Shown here: in pieces, positions 22,535 to 33,526 of the stretch
Layout of the letters: each line of letters opens with the position of its first letter
Numbering within the stretch: position 1 is the first letter of the stretch
Source: Botryosphaeria dothidea
Lineage: Eukaryota > Ascomycota > Dothideomycetes > Botryosphaeriales > Botryosphaeriaceae
Reading direction: 5' to 3'
Assembly: GCA_011503125.2 (NCBI GenBank)
Contig: WWBZ02000001.1
Coordinates: 5,332,001 to 5,396,000 of the forward strand
Length of the DNA stretch: 64,000 nt
Position numbers and translations under genes: made by a program
Notes under the pieces: model-generated
The model's database searches: none
What the model was told of the DNA's origin: nothing
What the model saw: only the letters and a program-made list of their open reading frames with translations

Positions 22535-23283
22535 ATGGGAAGCCTCCGCAGGGGCCCTACCAATCTCAATATCGCTTTGACAAACTCCGTTCAAAAAACC
22601 CTTGAGGATTCTTCCGGAAACTTCCACTTAACCAGCACGTGTTGTACGCTTGTTAAAATATCTAATGAACCAGTATCACCGTGCACTTTTCACCCTTCTC
22701 AAGAGCTGCTGATTGTTGCTCGTTGTCCCTTACTCCTTTACTGCTTACCGTGCGGAAGGTGACTATGCTCGCGACCTCTAATAACAGAACTACCATCTTC
22801 CAATCACTCGCTGAGGATTGGACCAAGCATTAGGTGTGAGTTGATTTCGTTGAACTTATACAATGACTGTCTTAGCTCCTTACGGATAACCTCGCATTCT
22901 ATTGCAGTACGTCAGAGCTCAATCTTGTTCTTGTTGACCAATTAGAAGAGACACTATGGTCTCAAGATCGACTTCCATGGGTCTCCCAGATCTTAGTGGC
23001 GCTTGATTCCATCTATTTGGACAATTGCCAGGTTACATGGCCCGTCGAACGAAGGCCCTTGTATCTGGAAGAAGAAACCATGGAGTATGCTCACGTATGT
23101 GTAGCTAAGAGCGATTAAGTACCTACCTAGACTTGAATTATACGGGACACTTTTGAACGGTATTCATTCTTATTGGTATAGTGTGGCGAAGACCTGCCCG
23201 GTTTATGCAGAAAACATGTTCTGTCCAAGGAGACTGTCAATACCGGTCTCTTACTTCAAAGAAGCTGCCCTAAAATCATTTGA
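22535..23283 (+). CDS. Candidate three-exon gene, unknown small protein
   Basis: Not recognised. Three segments with coding-like codon use link in phase: 22535-22758 (ATG start, ending LLLYCLPCG), 22908-23094 (TSELNLVLVDQLEETLWSQD, then PWVSQILVALDSIYLDNCQV) and 23182-23283 (CGEDLPGLCRKHVLSKETVN, then LLLQRSCPKII and TGA). The total is about 170 residues. Exons 2 and 3 have no ATG start of their own yet read as ordinary protein, and the 2-3 junction has a good donor (gtatgt) and a tatag acceptor. The exon 1-2 junction uses a weak donor (gtgact) with a ttgcag acceptor; a further exon around 22785-22833 could replace it. A stop lies in frame just before the ATG, and a possible 5' UTR intron (22363-22526) precedes it. 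The segment could also be a remnant of a larger gene. Confidence 0.35.
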
Positions 23284-23364
23284 ACGCCGTCTTCCTCTGA
23301 ACACCATCCCATGCGTAAACGTTTTCCTTGCCTATTCCATGCAAGCTTACACCCAACAAAGCGC

Positions 23365-24098
23365 CTATGCCTGCTGAGACTCCCGCCACTTCTGAACCCT
23401 CCTTCTGATATCGGCCTCCGTTTGTTGCATTGGGTTGAGCTTCATGTCCCTGGCCATCTTGCCGTAGTTGTCCCCATACTTGTTGACCAGCCTCTCAATC
23501 CACTCGATCTCGCGCTCCGATTGCTTGCGTGGGGCCTTGCGCTTTGCCGCTGAAGCGGCGTGCTGTTCCAATTGCCTGACGATGGGGTTGTCGCTCTTTC
23601 CAGCTGTCGAAGGATCCACGGCCGGGGCATCGTGCTCGGTGATGCCCTGCCATTCAGGCTCCTCGTCGTCCAGCTCGTTGAGAGGATCATTCAACGGATT
23701 CGGACGCTTGCCATCGTCAACGAGGCGAGCCTCGCCAGTTTCCGGGTCGCGCTCGATGCGCGCTTCTGCAGTCTTGATCGTCGCTCCGATTCTAGGGTTC
23801 ACGGCGAGTGGTGCGGCGACGTTGTTGGGTGTCTCGACTGACGTAGCGGTTCTCTCGACGCCACCAGTCACGGCGTTCAATTTAGTGGCGAGACCAAGGC
23901 GACGGTAGTTCTGAGTAAGGGTCTCATGCTTGTTCCTGGACAAGAGTCAGTAAGACATGCCGCTTTCTGGGCGGAACAGAGAGCGTACCAATTTGCGGCG
24001 ATGATTGGGTTGTTCAGAACCTTCTTCTTCGACTTGGGCTTCTTGCGGACTTTGCTGATCGACGAGCGGTTCTTTCGCTTCTGTAGTTCGCGACCCAT
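23365..24098 (-). CDS. nop16: Ribosome biogenesis protein Nop16
   Basis: Two exons, 24098-23989 and 23935-23365, encode 226 residues, the usual size. Nop16 is a nucleolar factor of 60S pre-ribosomes. The N-terminus is strongly basic (MGRELQKRKNRSSISKVRKK) and carries PKSKKKVLNNPIIAANW, followed across the intron by NKHETLTQNYRRLGLATKLN, both typical of the family. The C-terminus has the conserved SEREIEWIERLVNKYGDNYG segment and KMARDMKLNPMQQTEADIRR, ending at KWRESQQA. The 53-nt intron has donor gtacgc and branch ctgac. The gene is head-to-head with the zinc transporter gene, with 197 bp between start codons. Confidence 0.95.
23936..23988 (-). other. Intron in nop16
   Basis: 53 nt, donor gtacgc, branch-like ctgac, acceptor gtccag. 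Splicing completes a TGG codon and joins IIAAN-W to NKHETL. Confidence 0.92.
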
Positions 24099-24295
24099 GG
24101 CTGCGGTTTTAGAGTGTCGGGGAGGTGGTGTCGGTCGTCAACTTTTCCCCAGGAAGTTTTGCGACTGGTATCGATAAGATCACGTGCAGCACCGTCGGCT
24201 TGATTTCAATCTCCGAGATGACGCTCGGCGCCAGGCAGCTCTAGCTGCTGCGATCGCGGAGCGAGCTCTCCCTCCGCACACATCCAGCCGACAAG
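24099..24295. promoter_or_regulatory. Divergent promoter between nop16 and the ZIP gene
   Basis: Only 197 bp separate the two start codons. A cacgtg palindrome lies at about 24182-24187, a candidate bHLH-type site. No TATA element was seen. Confidence 0.5.
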
Positions 24296-25685
24296 ATGCT
24301 ATCGCGGAGGTTCTTGGTCGTATTGGTGGCGCTGGCGGTGTTCATGCTCTGCCAGGCCGCTGCCGAAGTCCACGTTGAATCATCCGAACAGAAGATCCCC
24401 GCAGCTCAGCTCTCGCCAGCCCAGATCGAGCATAAGCTCCAGGTAAGCTCTCCAGGAACTGCGAGATACACTGTGGATGCCATTGGAGCTTGGCTTGGGC
24501 TTTTTGCATGGATCGCGCTGACTTTGATCAAGGAATGTCCCATCGTGGAAGAGCTGAACGCTCACAAGACGGCTACCGCTCCTCCCACCGGAAGCTTGAC
24601 CTCTCGCATTTTCGCCATTCTCTTCCCAGGTAGCCCGGCCATCAATGCTCTCCTCGCGACCCTCTACATTTCCGGCCCACCGAATTTCCTGCTCGCACTA
24701 TGCCCTCCAAACATCGATCCGTCATCGCTCAGCGTTATGGTCGCCTTTGCCGTTGGCGGGTTGATGGGCGATACCCTGTTCCATCTACTCCCTGAAATTT
24801 TCCTAGGCGAGGATGAACCGGACAGCGTGAAGTTCATCATGGTCGAGCCGAACAAGAACTTGCTTCTGGGCGTGGCTATAATGGTTGGTTTTATGACCTT
24901 CGTGGCCATGGACAAGGGCTTGCGCATTGCAACGGGCGGCGAGGATCCTCACGACCACTCGCATCAGCACAGTCACGGTCACGATGCAGGGGAGAAAGCT
25001 TCAACGGCTTCTGCAACCGGTATCGACAGCGGCGATGCCTCTTCACTACGCTCCCGAAAGTCGGAGCCAGGCCCAGCCGTCGCAACACCACCCAAGAAGG
25101 AAGAGCCCTCGTCCAGTGTCAAGCTTGGAGGCTACCTAAACCTCATTGCTGATTTCAGTCACAATATCACTGACGGAATCGCACTATCTTCTTCTTTCTA
25201 CGCCTCTCCGACACTGGGAGCCACCACCACTGTTGCTGTGTTCTTCCACGAGATTCCTCACGAAGTCGGCGACTTCGCACTCTTGGTCCAATCCGGCTTC
25301 AGCAAGCGCGCGGCCATGGGTGCTCAGTTTGTGACAGCCGTCGGAGCTTTTCTCGGCACTCTCATTGGCATTGCCGTGCAAGAGTTTGGTGGGTCCTCCA
25401 CTGGTGTGCATGGTGGAGCAGATGGCCCTGGCCTTTTTGGTACAAGCCTTCAATGGGGAGACATGCTCCTACCTTTCACCGCCGGTACTTTCTTGTACGT
25501 TGGTACCGTTGCCGTGATTCCAGAGATGCTGGAGACCGGCCCGGATAAGAGTGCAGAATTCAAGAAGATCTTGACTCAGTTCGTTGCTATAGCTGCTGGA
25601 GCTGGTATTATGCTTGCGTAAGTTATTTGCTGTCTTTGATATCGAAGCAATACTGATAGCTCTTTACAGAATCTCTTGGTCTTAA
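24296..25685 (+). CDS. ZIP-family zinc transporter (Yke4/KE4-like)
   Basis: Exons 24296-24442, 24533-25617 and 25670-25685 give about 415 residues. A hydrophobic signal or first membrane segment (MLSRRFLVVLVALAVFMLCQ) is followed by several membrane helices, a cytosolic His-rich loop (DPHDHSHQHSHGHD), and the metal-site helices NLIADFSHNITDGIALSSSF and FFHEIPHEVGDFALL. The HEIPHEVGD motif identifies the LIV-1/KE4 subgroup, which moves zinc into the cytosol, often out of ER or Golgi stores. The first intron (90 nt) is divisible by three and stop-free, so the unspliced frame looks continuous. Splicing joins HKLQ directly to ECPIVEELNAHK, the family-like reading. The last intron replaces a premature stop by a short AISWS ending. 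Confidence 0.9.
24443..24532 (+). other. 90-nt in-frame intron of the ZIP gene
   Basis: Donor gtaagc, branch gctgac and acceptor atcaag. It contains no in-frame stop, so it could be mistaken for coding sequence. Confidence 0.8.
25618..25669 (+). other. Last intron of the ZIP gene
   Basis: 52 nt, donor gtaagt, branch actgat and acceptor ttacag. Without splicing the frame stops immediately at 25619-25621; with it the protein ends in AISWS. Confidence 0.88.
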
Positions 25686-26758
25686 ACGACCAAAAGCAGA
25701 CAAGCAACTCACTGGAGGAATATAATACAGAGAAGTATGGCACTTAGGATAAAACACAGACAATTCAAATAGTGATGACGGCAGTACCTACCTGAATCCA
25801 CTGATGTGCATGATGTCATGGACTAGATATACTACTGATTAGCCATATTTGCAGTCGTCACAGGAGATTATCTGAGATCAGTACATAAGAGAAAAGTGCC
25901 AACATAGCATTAGAAACGCTTGAATCGTCCGCAGAGATCGAAGGATATAGCAAGGAGTTTCCACCTTGCATAGAACCTCGTGAACTTTTCAATTCCGTCG
26001 TTGCTGTGTCGAGAGAGTAGTTGCAAACGACAAGTCCCCAAAGCCTTGCAATAATGGTGCTTGTTCTTTATTGTCAAAGTAATTTTCGGATGCCAAAGAT
26101 TAGCTGTGTACGGCGTGCTTGTCTGCGTGACAGTTTCTGAGGCTCATATGGAATTATGGGGGTTTATCTCGATTTGATCGGACCTGCCTCGCCATTTCAA
26201 AAGAAGAATCTTCTTCGTCCCGACTGATCATTTAATAAACCGCCAGTGAGGCCAAACGAGGGCTCGTACGATGTTATATGGAGGTCCAAGACAAGCTTGT
26301 TGATCCGCCGGGCAAGGTTTGAGGCGTTGGACCTCCGAAGCGATCTACCGAAAGCGGAAATCGACGACGAACCTCTAGAAATATTTACCGGCCCGCGGCA
26401 CCCGAGGACTGGTGATGGTGAGGAGATGCAACGCCGAATACGAACTTTATCGATCCATTGTAGTCCGGTGGGCGGACAATTACCTGGTTGAAGAGTGTGG
26501 ATCGATGCAAGAATGGGTCGAAGGCGGAGGATGATTGGACCGAAGCGGGGAAGCACTCCACAATGATCGACAAAACTTAAGCCCCTCCCGCACGCTTCCG
26601 AGTTTCCCTTTCAGGCTAAATATGTTTTACAGGCATTAGAGCGTCATTATACATTCAGATCTAGCGAGTTCCTCACCGTGATTTGACCATAAATTGAACA
26701 GGAGCAGACCATTGGCGCTGCAGACGAGCTCGCCTGGAAACCTCTATCACCAACCTTC
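25686..26758. promoter_or_regulatory. Intergenic, promoter side of the GH31 gene
   Basis: About 1.07 kb, more AT-rich than the neighbours. It contains the ZIP 3' UTR and the GH31 upstream region. Several CGG/CCG triplets are clustered at about 26300-26480, as would suit a zinc-cluster activator, but no exact CGG-N8-CGG pair was verified. No gene was seen. Confidence 0.5.
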
Positions 26759-29078
26759 ATGATGCGCTCGTTATCAATTCATCTGCTCTACGGGGTGCTT
26801 GCGCTGCCATTGGTAGCAGTGTCTGCCCAGAATGTCAGCTCGGGTTACTTCGCGCCCAATTCTACGGGCTTTCGAATGACACATGGATTCGAAACTATCC
26901 TGGTCCAACCGTACGGTTACGATGGATTCCGCGTCAGAGCATGGCCCTTTCGACCTCCCAATGGCAACGAGATCAGTTTCCTCTATGACCCTCCTCTTGA
27001 AGGACCTGAGAATGGTGAAGCTCGGGGAATGAGCTTTGATTTCGCTACCAATGGCAACCAGAGTGCTATCATTCGCAACGGCAACACTATCGTCAAAACT
27101 TATGGTCTCGAAGGTGCCCATTATCGCCTGGCATTCTACCGCATTGAATCTGATGGCTCAGAAACGCTTCTCACAAATGAGTTCAATCCGGTCAAGGCCC
27201 TAAATCCGAGATACTACTCCTGGACCAGTACCGGCTATGAGTTCTCCGCTTCATTCTCCTTCACCACAACCCCGGATGAGCAAATATTCGGGACTGGAAC
27301 TCAGCAGGACTTCCTGCTCAACAAGAAGGGCTCAGTAATTGACATGATCAACTTCAACTCGTACATTCCCACTCCGGTCTTCATGTCCAGCAAGGGCTAT
27401 GGATTTGTCTGGAACTCTGCCGCGCAGGGTCGTATGGAGTTTGGTCCTCGCCGCAACAAATTCACATCGGACTCGACGACGCTCGTAGACTATGCAATTG
27501 TCAGTGCACCGGAAGGCGATTACGACGCCATTCAGCAAAAGCTGACCGCCATGACCGGACGCGCTCCCTCGCCCCCTGACTTCTCTCTTGGCTACCTCCA
27601 TTCAAAGCTCCGGTACGAAAACCAAACGGAAGTCGTTCTACTTGCACAAGAGTTCCATGACCGCAACATTCCGGTATCCATGATCGTCATCGACTACGAG
27701 TCTTGGGCTCAGAACGGCGACTGGGGACTGGACCCTGCTCTGTGGCCTGACGTCGCCTCAATGGCTGCGCAGGTCAAGAACCTGACTGGTGCGGAGATGA
27801 TGGCGTCTTTGTGGCCGGCAGTAGAAGACGACAGTCTCAACTACGCCGAGATGCAGCAAATGGGTTTGCTCGCGGCAACCATGTCTGGACCTGGCACAAC
27901 TGATTCCTGGAACGGCAGCTATATCAGGAACTATGACAGCACCAACCCGCGTGCCCGTGAATTCTTGTGGAATACGCTGAAGCGGAATTACTATGATAAG
28001 GGAATCAGGAACTTCTGGATCGACCAAGCCGACGGTGGGGCTTTGGGAGAGGCGTGGGAAAACAACGGCCAAACCGCATACGTTCAGTCCATCCCGTATC
28101 CTCTCCCGCAGGTATTGTACCACGCCGGAACCCAAGCTTCAGTCGGAAAGCTTTACCCATGGGCCCACCAACAGGCCATCGAGGAGGGAAGCCGCAATGC
28201 TACAGGAACCGAGCAAGGCACGCCGTACGTTGTATACTTTCTTTTTCTTTTCTTTTACTCGAACGAATAAGCACCCGTATTGACCCTTCACTGCCATACT
28301 AAGCTGCGACTTCGTCTCTCTCAGCCGCTCCGGCTACATCGGCTCCCAGCGCTTCTGCAGCATGATCTGGTCCGGCGACACCGAAGCCACCTGGGAGGTT
28401 CTCGGCAACCAGATCCCCAACGCCCTCAGCGCGGCCGCGACGGGCTGGTCGTGGTACACGGTCGACGCGGGCGGCTTCCAGCCGGATCCGTCGGTCGAGT
28501 GGTCCAACAACATCGACCGCCCCGAGTACCGCGAGCTCTACGTCCGCTGGTTGCAGTGGACGACTTTCCTGCCGTTCATGCGCAACCATGGCTCTCGCGC
28601 GTGCGACACCCAGGACGCCTTCACCTGCAACAACGAGCCGTGGGTTTATGGAGAGCAGAATACCCCGACTATCGTCTCGTATATCAACCTGCGCTACCGC
28701 CTCGAGCCGTACGTGAAAGCCCTGTTTGAGCAGTTTTCGAAGACGGGAAGGCAGATTATGCGGCCGTTGTTCATGGACTTCGGCAAGAGTGATGAGAACA
28801 TCATGGCCTGGACGCGGGAGAACAGGAACGTTACGACGCAGCAGTACATGTTCGGTCCGCGGTTGCTAGTGGCACCGGTTGTGTTGCCGAACGTAACGGA
28901 GTGGCCGGTGTATCTGCCCAAGGCGGCGGAGGGAAGCGGGGAGAGGCCGTGGGCGTACTGGTGGACGAATGAGACGTATGCTGGAGGACAGACGGTCAAT
29001 GTGAGCGCGCCGGTAGAGCATATTCCGTTGTTCTACCTCGGGGAGAGGGAGGATATCTTCTCGGGCAATGTGTTTTGA
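26759..29078 (+). CDS. Secreted glycoside hydrolase family 31 (alpha-glucosidase/alpha-xylosidase type)
   Basis: Exons 26759-28224 and 28325-29078 give about 739 residues. An N-terminal signal peptide (LLYGVLALPLVAVSA, cleavage near residue 23) and many Asn-X-Ser/Thr sites point to secretion. The GH31 beta-sandwich region contains EQIFGTGTQQDFLLNKKGSV, and the TIM barrel contains SPPDFSLGYLHSKLRYENQT. The nucleophile is probably D422 in NFWIDQADGG. The acid/base is probably D507 in MIWSGDTEATWEVL, next to the family-typical QRF before it. RNHGSRACDTQ and YRLEPYVKALFEQ are further GH31 signatures. The enzyme retains alpha-linked glucosyl or xylosyl cleavage by family; the substrate cannot be read from sequence. 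Two adjacent ATGs start the frame. It converges on the acyl-CoA ligase gene. Confidence 0.92.
28225..28324 (+). other. Intron in the GH31 gene
   Basis: 100 nt, donor gtacgt, acceptor tctcag. It joins EQGTP to RSGYIGSQRF. A pyrimidine-rich tract follows the donor. Confidence 0.9.
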
Positions 29079-29288
29079 GGACCGGTGATCAGTAATATGA
29101 TTTGAAGAGTACTTAAACACATCTCTGAACACCAAAGCACTGTGTCGGTCTAATCATGCATTCTTTGAAAATCGTCGTCCTTGCCATATCGTCTGACTCT
29201 AAATTCATTTACCAGAAATCTGCTGGTCACATAATTCTCGTTGAAGCACCAAACGCCAATAGACATTGTTCAACATTACTCTCGTTTA
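29079..29288. other. Spacer between convergent genes
   Basis: 210 bp between the GH31 stop and the ligase stop. It must hold both 3' ends, so the transcripts probably overlap. No independent gene was seen. Confidence 0.6.
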
Positions 29289-31206
29289 TTACAGCTTCGC
29301 CTCTCTTGATACCTCTGCTTGCGCCTGCTCTCTCAACCCCTTCCGCAAAATCTTTCCGCTCTGCATGAGAATAGTCAGCCAAAGTGAGCCCACAACAGCA
29401 CGAGTCCAAAGAACACTTACCGGATTCTTAGGAATCGCCTTGACAAACTTCACGCCCCCAGCCAGCCTTTTTGTCCTACTCACCCTCCCATCCATCCACT
29501 TTTGCACGTCGACCTCGCTCAGCCCCTGCCCCTTCTCGCCCTTCACCACATACGCCCTCGGCACCTCCTCGCCCTTGACCGTCACGCCCACAACCGCCGC
29601 ATCCGCCAGCCCGTGATGCTCCAACAACACCGCCTCCAGCTCGGCCGGGGCCACCTGGTTCCCCTTGACCTTAATCAACTCCTTCTTCCGGTCAACGATC
29701 CACAAGAAACCCTGATCGTCGCAGTAAGCGATATCGCCGGTCTTGAGCCAGCCGTCCTTGGTCAGCGTCTCGGCCGTCACGTCCGGGCGGTTCCAGTACC
29801 CTTTCATGACGTTGGGCGCGCGGATCCACAGCTCGCCGCGGGTGTTGCGCGGGAGCTCGGCGTCGGAGGTGCCGTCGGCGGGGACGATCTTGGCTTCGGC
29901 GTTGGGGGCCAGCTCGCCGACGGAGGAGGTGCTGGTGGTGGCGGTGGGGTGCCAGCCGGTTGCTGTGCAGGTGATTCTGCGGGGGGAGAGAGTCAGCAGG
30001 GTGGCGTTACTGGGTAGGGCAATTGATTTTGGGGTGCGGTCTTGTTCACGAGGGAAACTGAAGTGCTTGTACATGCGGACATCAAGGGCAAGGACACTGT
30101 TGCCCTTTTCGATGATAACGGGGTGTCAAGCAACGGGGTGGAACTCACTCAGTCATGCCCCATCCCTGCTTAACGTTAACCCTGCCGTCGGGCCACAGCT
30201 TCTCCAGCTCCGCGCACATCTCCCTGCTCAACGGAGCAGCACCACATCCGACCCGCTCAATGCTGCTCAGATCGGCCTTGCGAGCTGCGGGATGCTTCGC
30301 CAGGGCAACGACGACCGGCGGCACGAGAGCGAGGTCCGTGATGCGGTACTTCTGGATGTATTCGAGCATCTTCAGGAAGTCAAACTTCTGCATCAGGTAC
30401 ACGGGGATGCCGACCAAGGGGGCATGCGCGCAGAAGATGGTCTGACCCATGGCGTGGTACAGCGGAACGAAAGCCAGATACCGTGCGCGCTTGGTGCGCT
30501 CCTCGAACTGCGGATCCATGCGGGCCCACGACAGCGTCTGGTGCGTGTTGGCGACGTAGTTGCGGTGGGTGATCTCGACGCCCTTGGGCACGCCCGTCGT
30601 GCCCGACGAGTAGTTCAGCACGACGGTCCTCTTGAGCTCTTCCGGCGCAGACAGCCTCTGCCACGCGAATGCCGCGGCTTCCTTGGGCGGGGCCAGCAGC
30701 GCGCTCCAGTGCTGCAGGTTGCCGACGCCCTTGCCGACGCCGTCGAAGGTGGCGTAGCCGTCGTCGAAGACGAAGACGCGGTCGTCGGGCATGCCGACGC
30801 TCTTGGCCGCCTCGATACCCGTCCGGATGCTGTTCTCGGCGCACAGCAGGAACTTGGCGCCCGAGTCCTTCAGTTGGTAGGCCAGCTCACGTGCCACGTA
30901 AGTGGGATTGGCGCCGGTGAAGACGCCGGCGGCCATGACGGTGCCGACCAGCACGGTGGGGAAGAAGATGGTGTTGCCGGAGAAGAGCAGCAGGCGGTCA
31001 CCGGGCTGGAAGCCCTGGGCGCGCAGGCCGGCGGCGAAGCGTTGCGACCATAATCTGAAATCGGAGAAGCTGAGCGAGTACTTCTCTGGGCTTGCGGCGT
31101 CTAGAAAGACGTTGCGGGAGGGCAGGGAGGCGGTGGGAGACTGGAAAATAAAGGTGGCTAGGTCAACGGGTGGGATGTCAACCTGATAACGCGACTTTAT
31201 GGGCAT
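29289..31206 (-). CDS. 4-coumarate-CoA ligase-like acyl-CoA synthetase, peroxisomal
   Basis: Three exons (31206-30149, 29976-29421, 29360-29289) give 561 residues of the AMP-binding (ANL) family, which adenylates a carboxylate and transfers it to CoA. The phosphate-binding loop is NYSSGTTGVPKGVEITHRN (about 198-216). The remaining core motifs are VKQGWGMTE, GWLKTGDIAYCDDQG, DRKKELIKVKGNQVAPAELE and the catalytic-lysine segment KNP-SGKILRK formed across intron 2. The protein ends in EAKL; AKL is a PTS1-type tripeptide, so peroxisomal import is likely. N-terminal residues resemble fungal 4CL-like proteins (GANPTYVARELAYQLKDSGA). The substrate could be an aromatic or fatty acid and cannot be told apart here. 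Intron 2 is 60 nt and stop-free, so retention would insert 20 residues at the catalytic lysine loop. Confidence 0.92.
29361..29420 (-). other. Intron 2 of the acyl-CoA ligase gene, in-frame
   Basis: 60 nt, donor gtaagt, branch gctgac and acceptor catgcag. Removal restores KNPSGKILRK, the expected ANL motif. Confidence 0.92.
29977..30148 (-). other. Intron 1 of the acyl-CoA ligase gene
   Basis: 172 nt, donor gtgagt, branch gctgac and acceptor cccgcag. It completes the Glu of GMTE and continues as ITCTATGWHP. Confidence 0.9.
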
Positions 31207-33526
31207 TTTGGGCGGGTTTTCTTGTCTTGGATGAGCTGAGAGCGGTTGAGAGAGGGTTTGAGGGCTATCTGGGACCCCAATGGCGCGGGCTCAGATCAGT
31301 GGGGAAGTTCTGGGAGTGTAGGGAAAGTCGTGGACGAGGAGTCTGGCGGGCGTAAGAGGTCAAGTAGCAGGACGGAGGATGATCCATATTTCACAGGAAA
31401 GCCGGGACTGCCTGATGCGCATTGGCAACATTGCGTACGTCTTGGTACGGACAGTCCAAATGGAGAGAAGGGTTGGTTGCCGAGTGCGCCTCTTTGCGGG
31501 GATACTGTGGAGTAGCGTCTTTACCGCCGCGCTACCGAGGCTCTTTTGGGGGGGGGGCCCTGCCCAAAGTCCTGGCCGCTCCTCTCGCGTCATTGCGGCG
31601 GAGTGGCGGCAGCAACATTCCGTCGGAGGGCAGACACGATCTTTATCCGACAGGCCACGGCAGAGCACGACACGGCACCGCCTCGAGCGACATTGCGTAC
31701 GGCGGCGGCGGTATGTGTAGCTCGGCCGACCCTGTAGCGCTGGCGGTTGGGCCGTCAGAAAAGTCTGAATAGGATGGAGTTGACTAAACAGGCAACAACA
31801 GGGCGGTTGGCGCAAACCCCCAATGGCGCGGCGCAGTGCGGGCGAGGGAAGGCCAACAGCACGGAATCATGGTGCGAGAGAGCGGACATGCCGGGCAAGC
31901 ATGACGGGAGATTCAATGCGGGAATGCGCATGCACGCAGAGGCGTCGGAGGGGCGATGGATTAAGTACCTAGCACAGCGCAAGCAGGCTGCAGTGCTACA
32001 GGCGCCATCTCGAAGCGGAGACGCTGATCCGAGGTCAAGCTTCGCCCGCCGGTTGCTGAGACGGGCTGGACGGTGGTCGTTGTTGAGAATGCAGACAGAT
32101 GGTAGGTAGTAGGAGTAAGGTTGGCGATAGGCTCGTCTTTGACATCAGCCAGGCCGTGGTTGGTCCCTGTCTCAACACCCCAGCCCGCCGTTTCACCTGG
32201 GCTTCACTCCCCCTCGTCCCCAACTGCGCTTTCCGGCCTGCGAAGCGTCTGGCACCGCCTTCACCACCGCCCGGAAACACTCCTGTGTGAGAAGTTCTTC
32301 CAAACTTGCCTCCGCCCAGACGGCCTGCGTCGGACCTTCTCGTCCTTCGCGCCGGATCGAAGCTGCGCCTCGTCTGCAACAAACCCGTTTTCCCGTACCA
32401 CTGTTTACGAGCCGAGGCTCCGCGCCCAAGTGGGTCTGCTGCTCGCTCCGAGACGAACCGAGTATCTGCAGCCTCCCCATCTCCTCGCCTCAGCGGACTG
32501 GAGTCCATGCGCATTCGTGCTGTGTTGAAGAGCTATGGCGTTCACTGCGGGCGCCGAGGAGGCCAAGCAAACGAATCCAAACAGGAAACACCATGCCAAG
32601 GACGTGTATATGGCGAGCATGGTGTTGAGCGATAAGCGAAATTGCACTCGAGCTGATCACCCGCGCTGCCGCCTGAGGCTCAATACCCGCCTAGCTTCTT
32701 CTCCAACCCTTGTGCAGCTCTTCCGCTGTCCCAGTTTACAATCTGACACAGCTGCGCCTCTTCCGCACACCTCATTCATGCGAACTCTCCACCAGTAGCA
32801 ATCCGACTTCGGCGAACCCTGCCGTGGTTTCTTCATCGCGCCGAGGATGCTCACACCATCCTGCCCCTCTGAATGGCCCGCCCGCTAAACTTCCCACACT
32901 GGCCTCCCGCCTGAGACTGGAACACTCTGCTTCGAAACCCATCTGTGGAGATCTCGTCTGAATCTGGACACCATTGCCTCCCGCACCTGCGCTTCACCCA
33001 TGCACCCACACCAGAGATCAGCGGGAAGAGCACGGCCTCCGCTTGCCATTCCGGGCCCGCTAGTCGCTCTCCATCCTGCCTCTACACCATTTACGGCACC
33101 TCGCGATGCTTACCTCTTTGGTCCCCGTCCCCTGGTGCCTCTTTGGTTCGTCGCTTGACGTCTCACCGGCCTCCATTTCTCACACCTTCTCCATCAGCCC
33201 CAGGCGCCACTGAAGACATCACCGCCCAGCCTAACCCTCCGTCTGTCCTTCCAGACAGCATGGCTTACCCCATCCATGGACCATCCGCTATAGCTAAGCT
33301 TTCGACATAAGCCTCCCAAGACCGGTCCACCGGGTATAAAGGCCTCATATCTTCTCCGCCGAGAGAAGCCATCATCAGCATCAACACTTCCCAGCTTCGC
33401 ATCAGCTTCACTACTATCATTCTTGCGCAGGTCGCTTGTTCCACTCAACTTAATTCAATCATTAATAATACCTTCTCTCGAAGCCACTTCCAACCTCAAA
33501 ACACCAAACCCACCCCCTCTACCACA
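31207..33526. promoter_or_regulatory. Intergenic, promoter side of ligase and Egh16-like genes
   Basis: 2.3 kb between divergent starts. The right-hand part (about 32.1-33.5 kb) is strikingly C/T-rich on the + strand, consistent with a long pyrimidine-rich promoter or leader of the Egh16-like gene. A TATA box (tataaa) lies at 33335-33340. A G10 run lies at 31548-31557. ORFs here are Ser/Pro/Arg-rich shadows without motifs. Confidence 0.55.
33335..33340 (+). promoter_or_regulatory. TATA box of the Egh16-like gene
   Basis: Perfect tataaa about 187 bp upstream of the start codon, followed by a CT-rich, CAAT-containing leader. The position suits a strongly regulated secreted-protein gene. Confidence 0.55.

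Noticed and set aside
29743..31053. 436-codon ORF on the + strand
   Set aside because: Exactly antisense to the acyl-CoA ligase, whose motifs are unmistakable; composition is a shadow of the GC-rich third codon positions.
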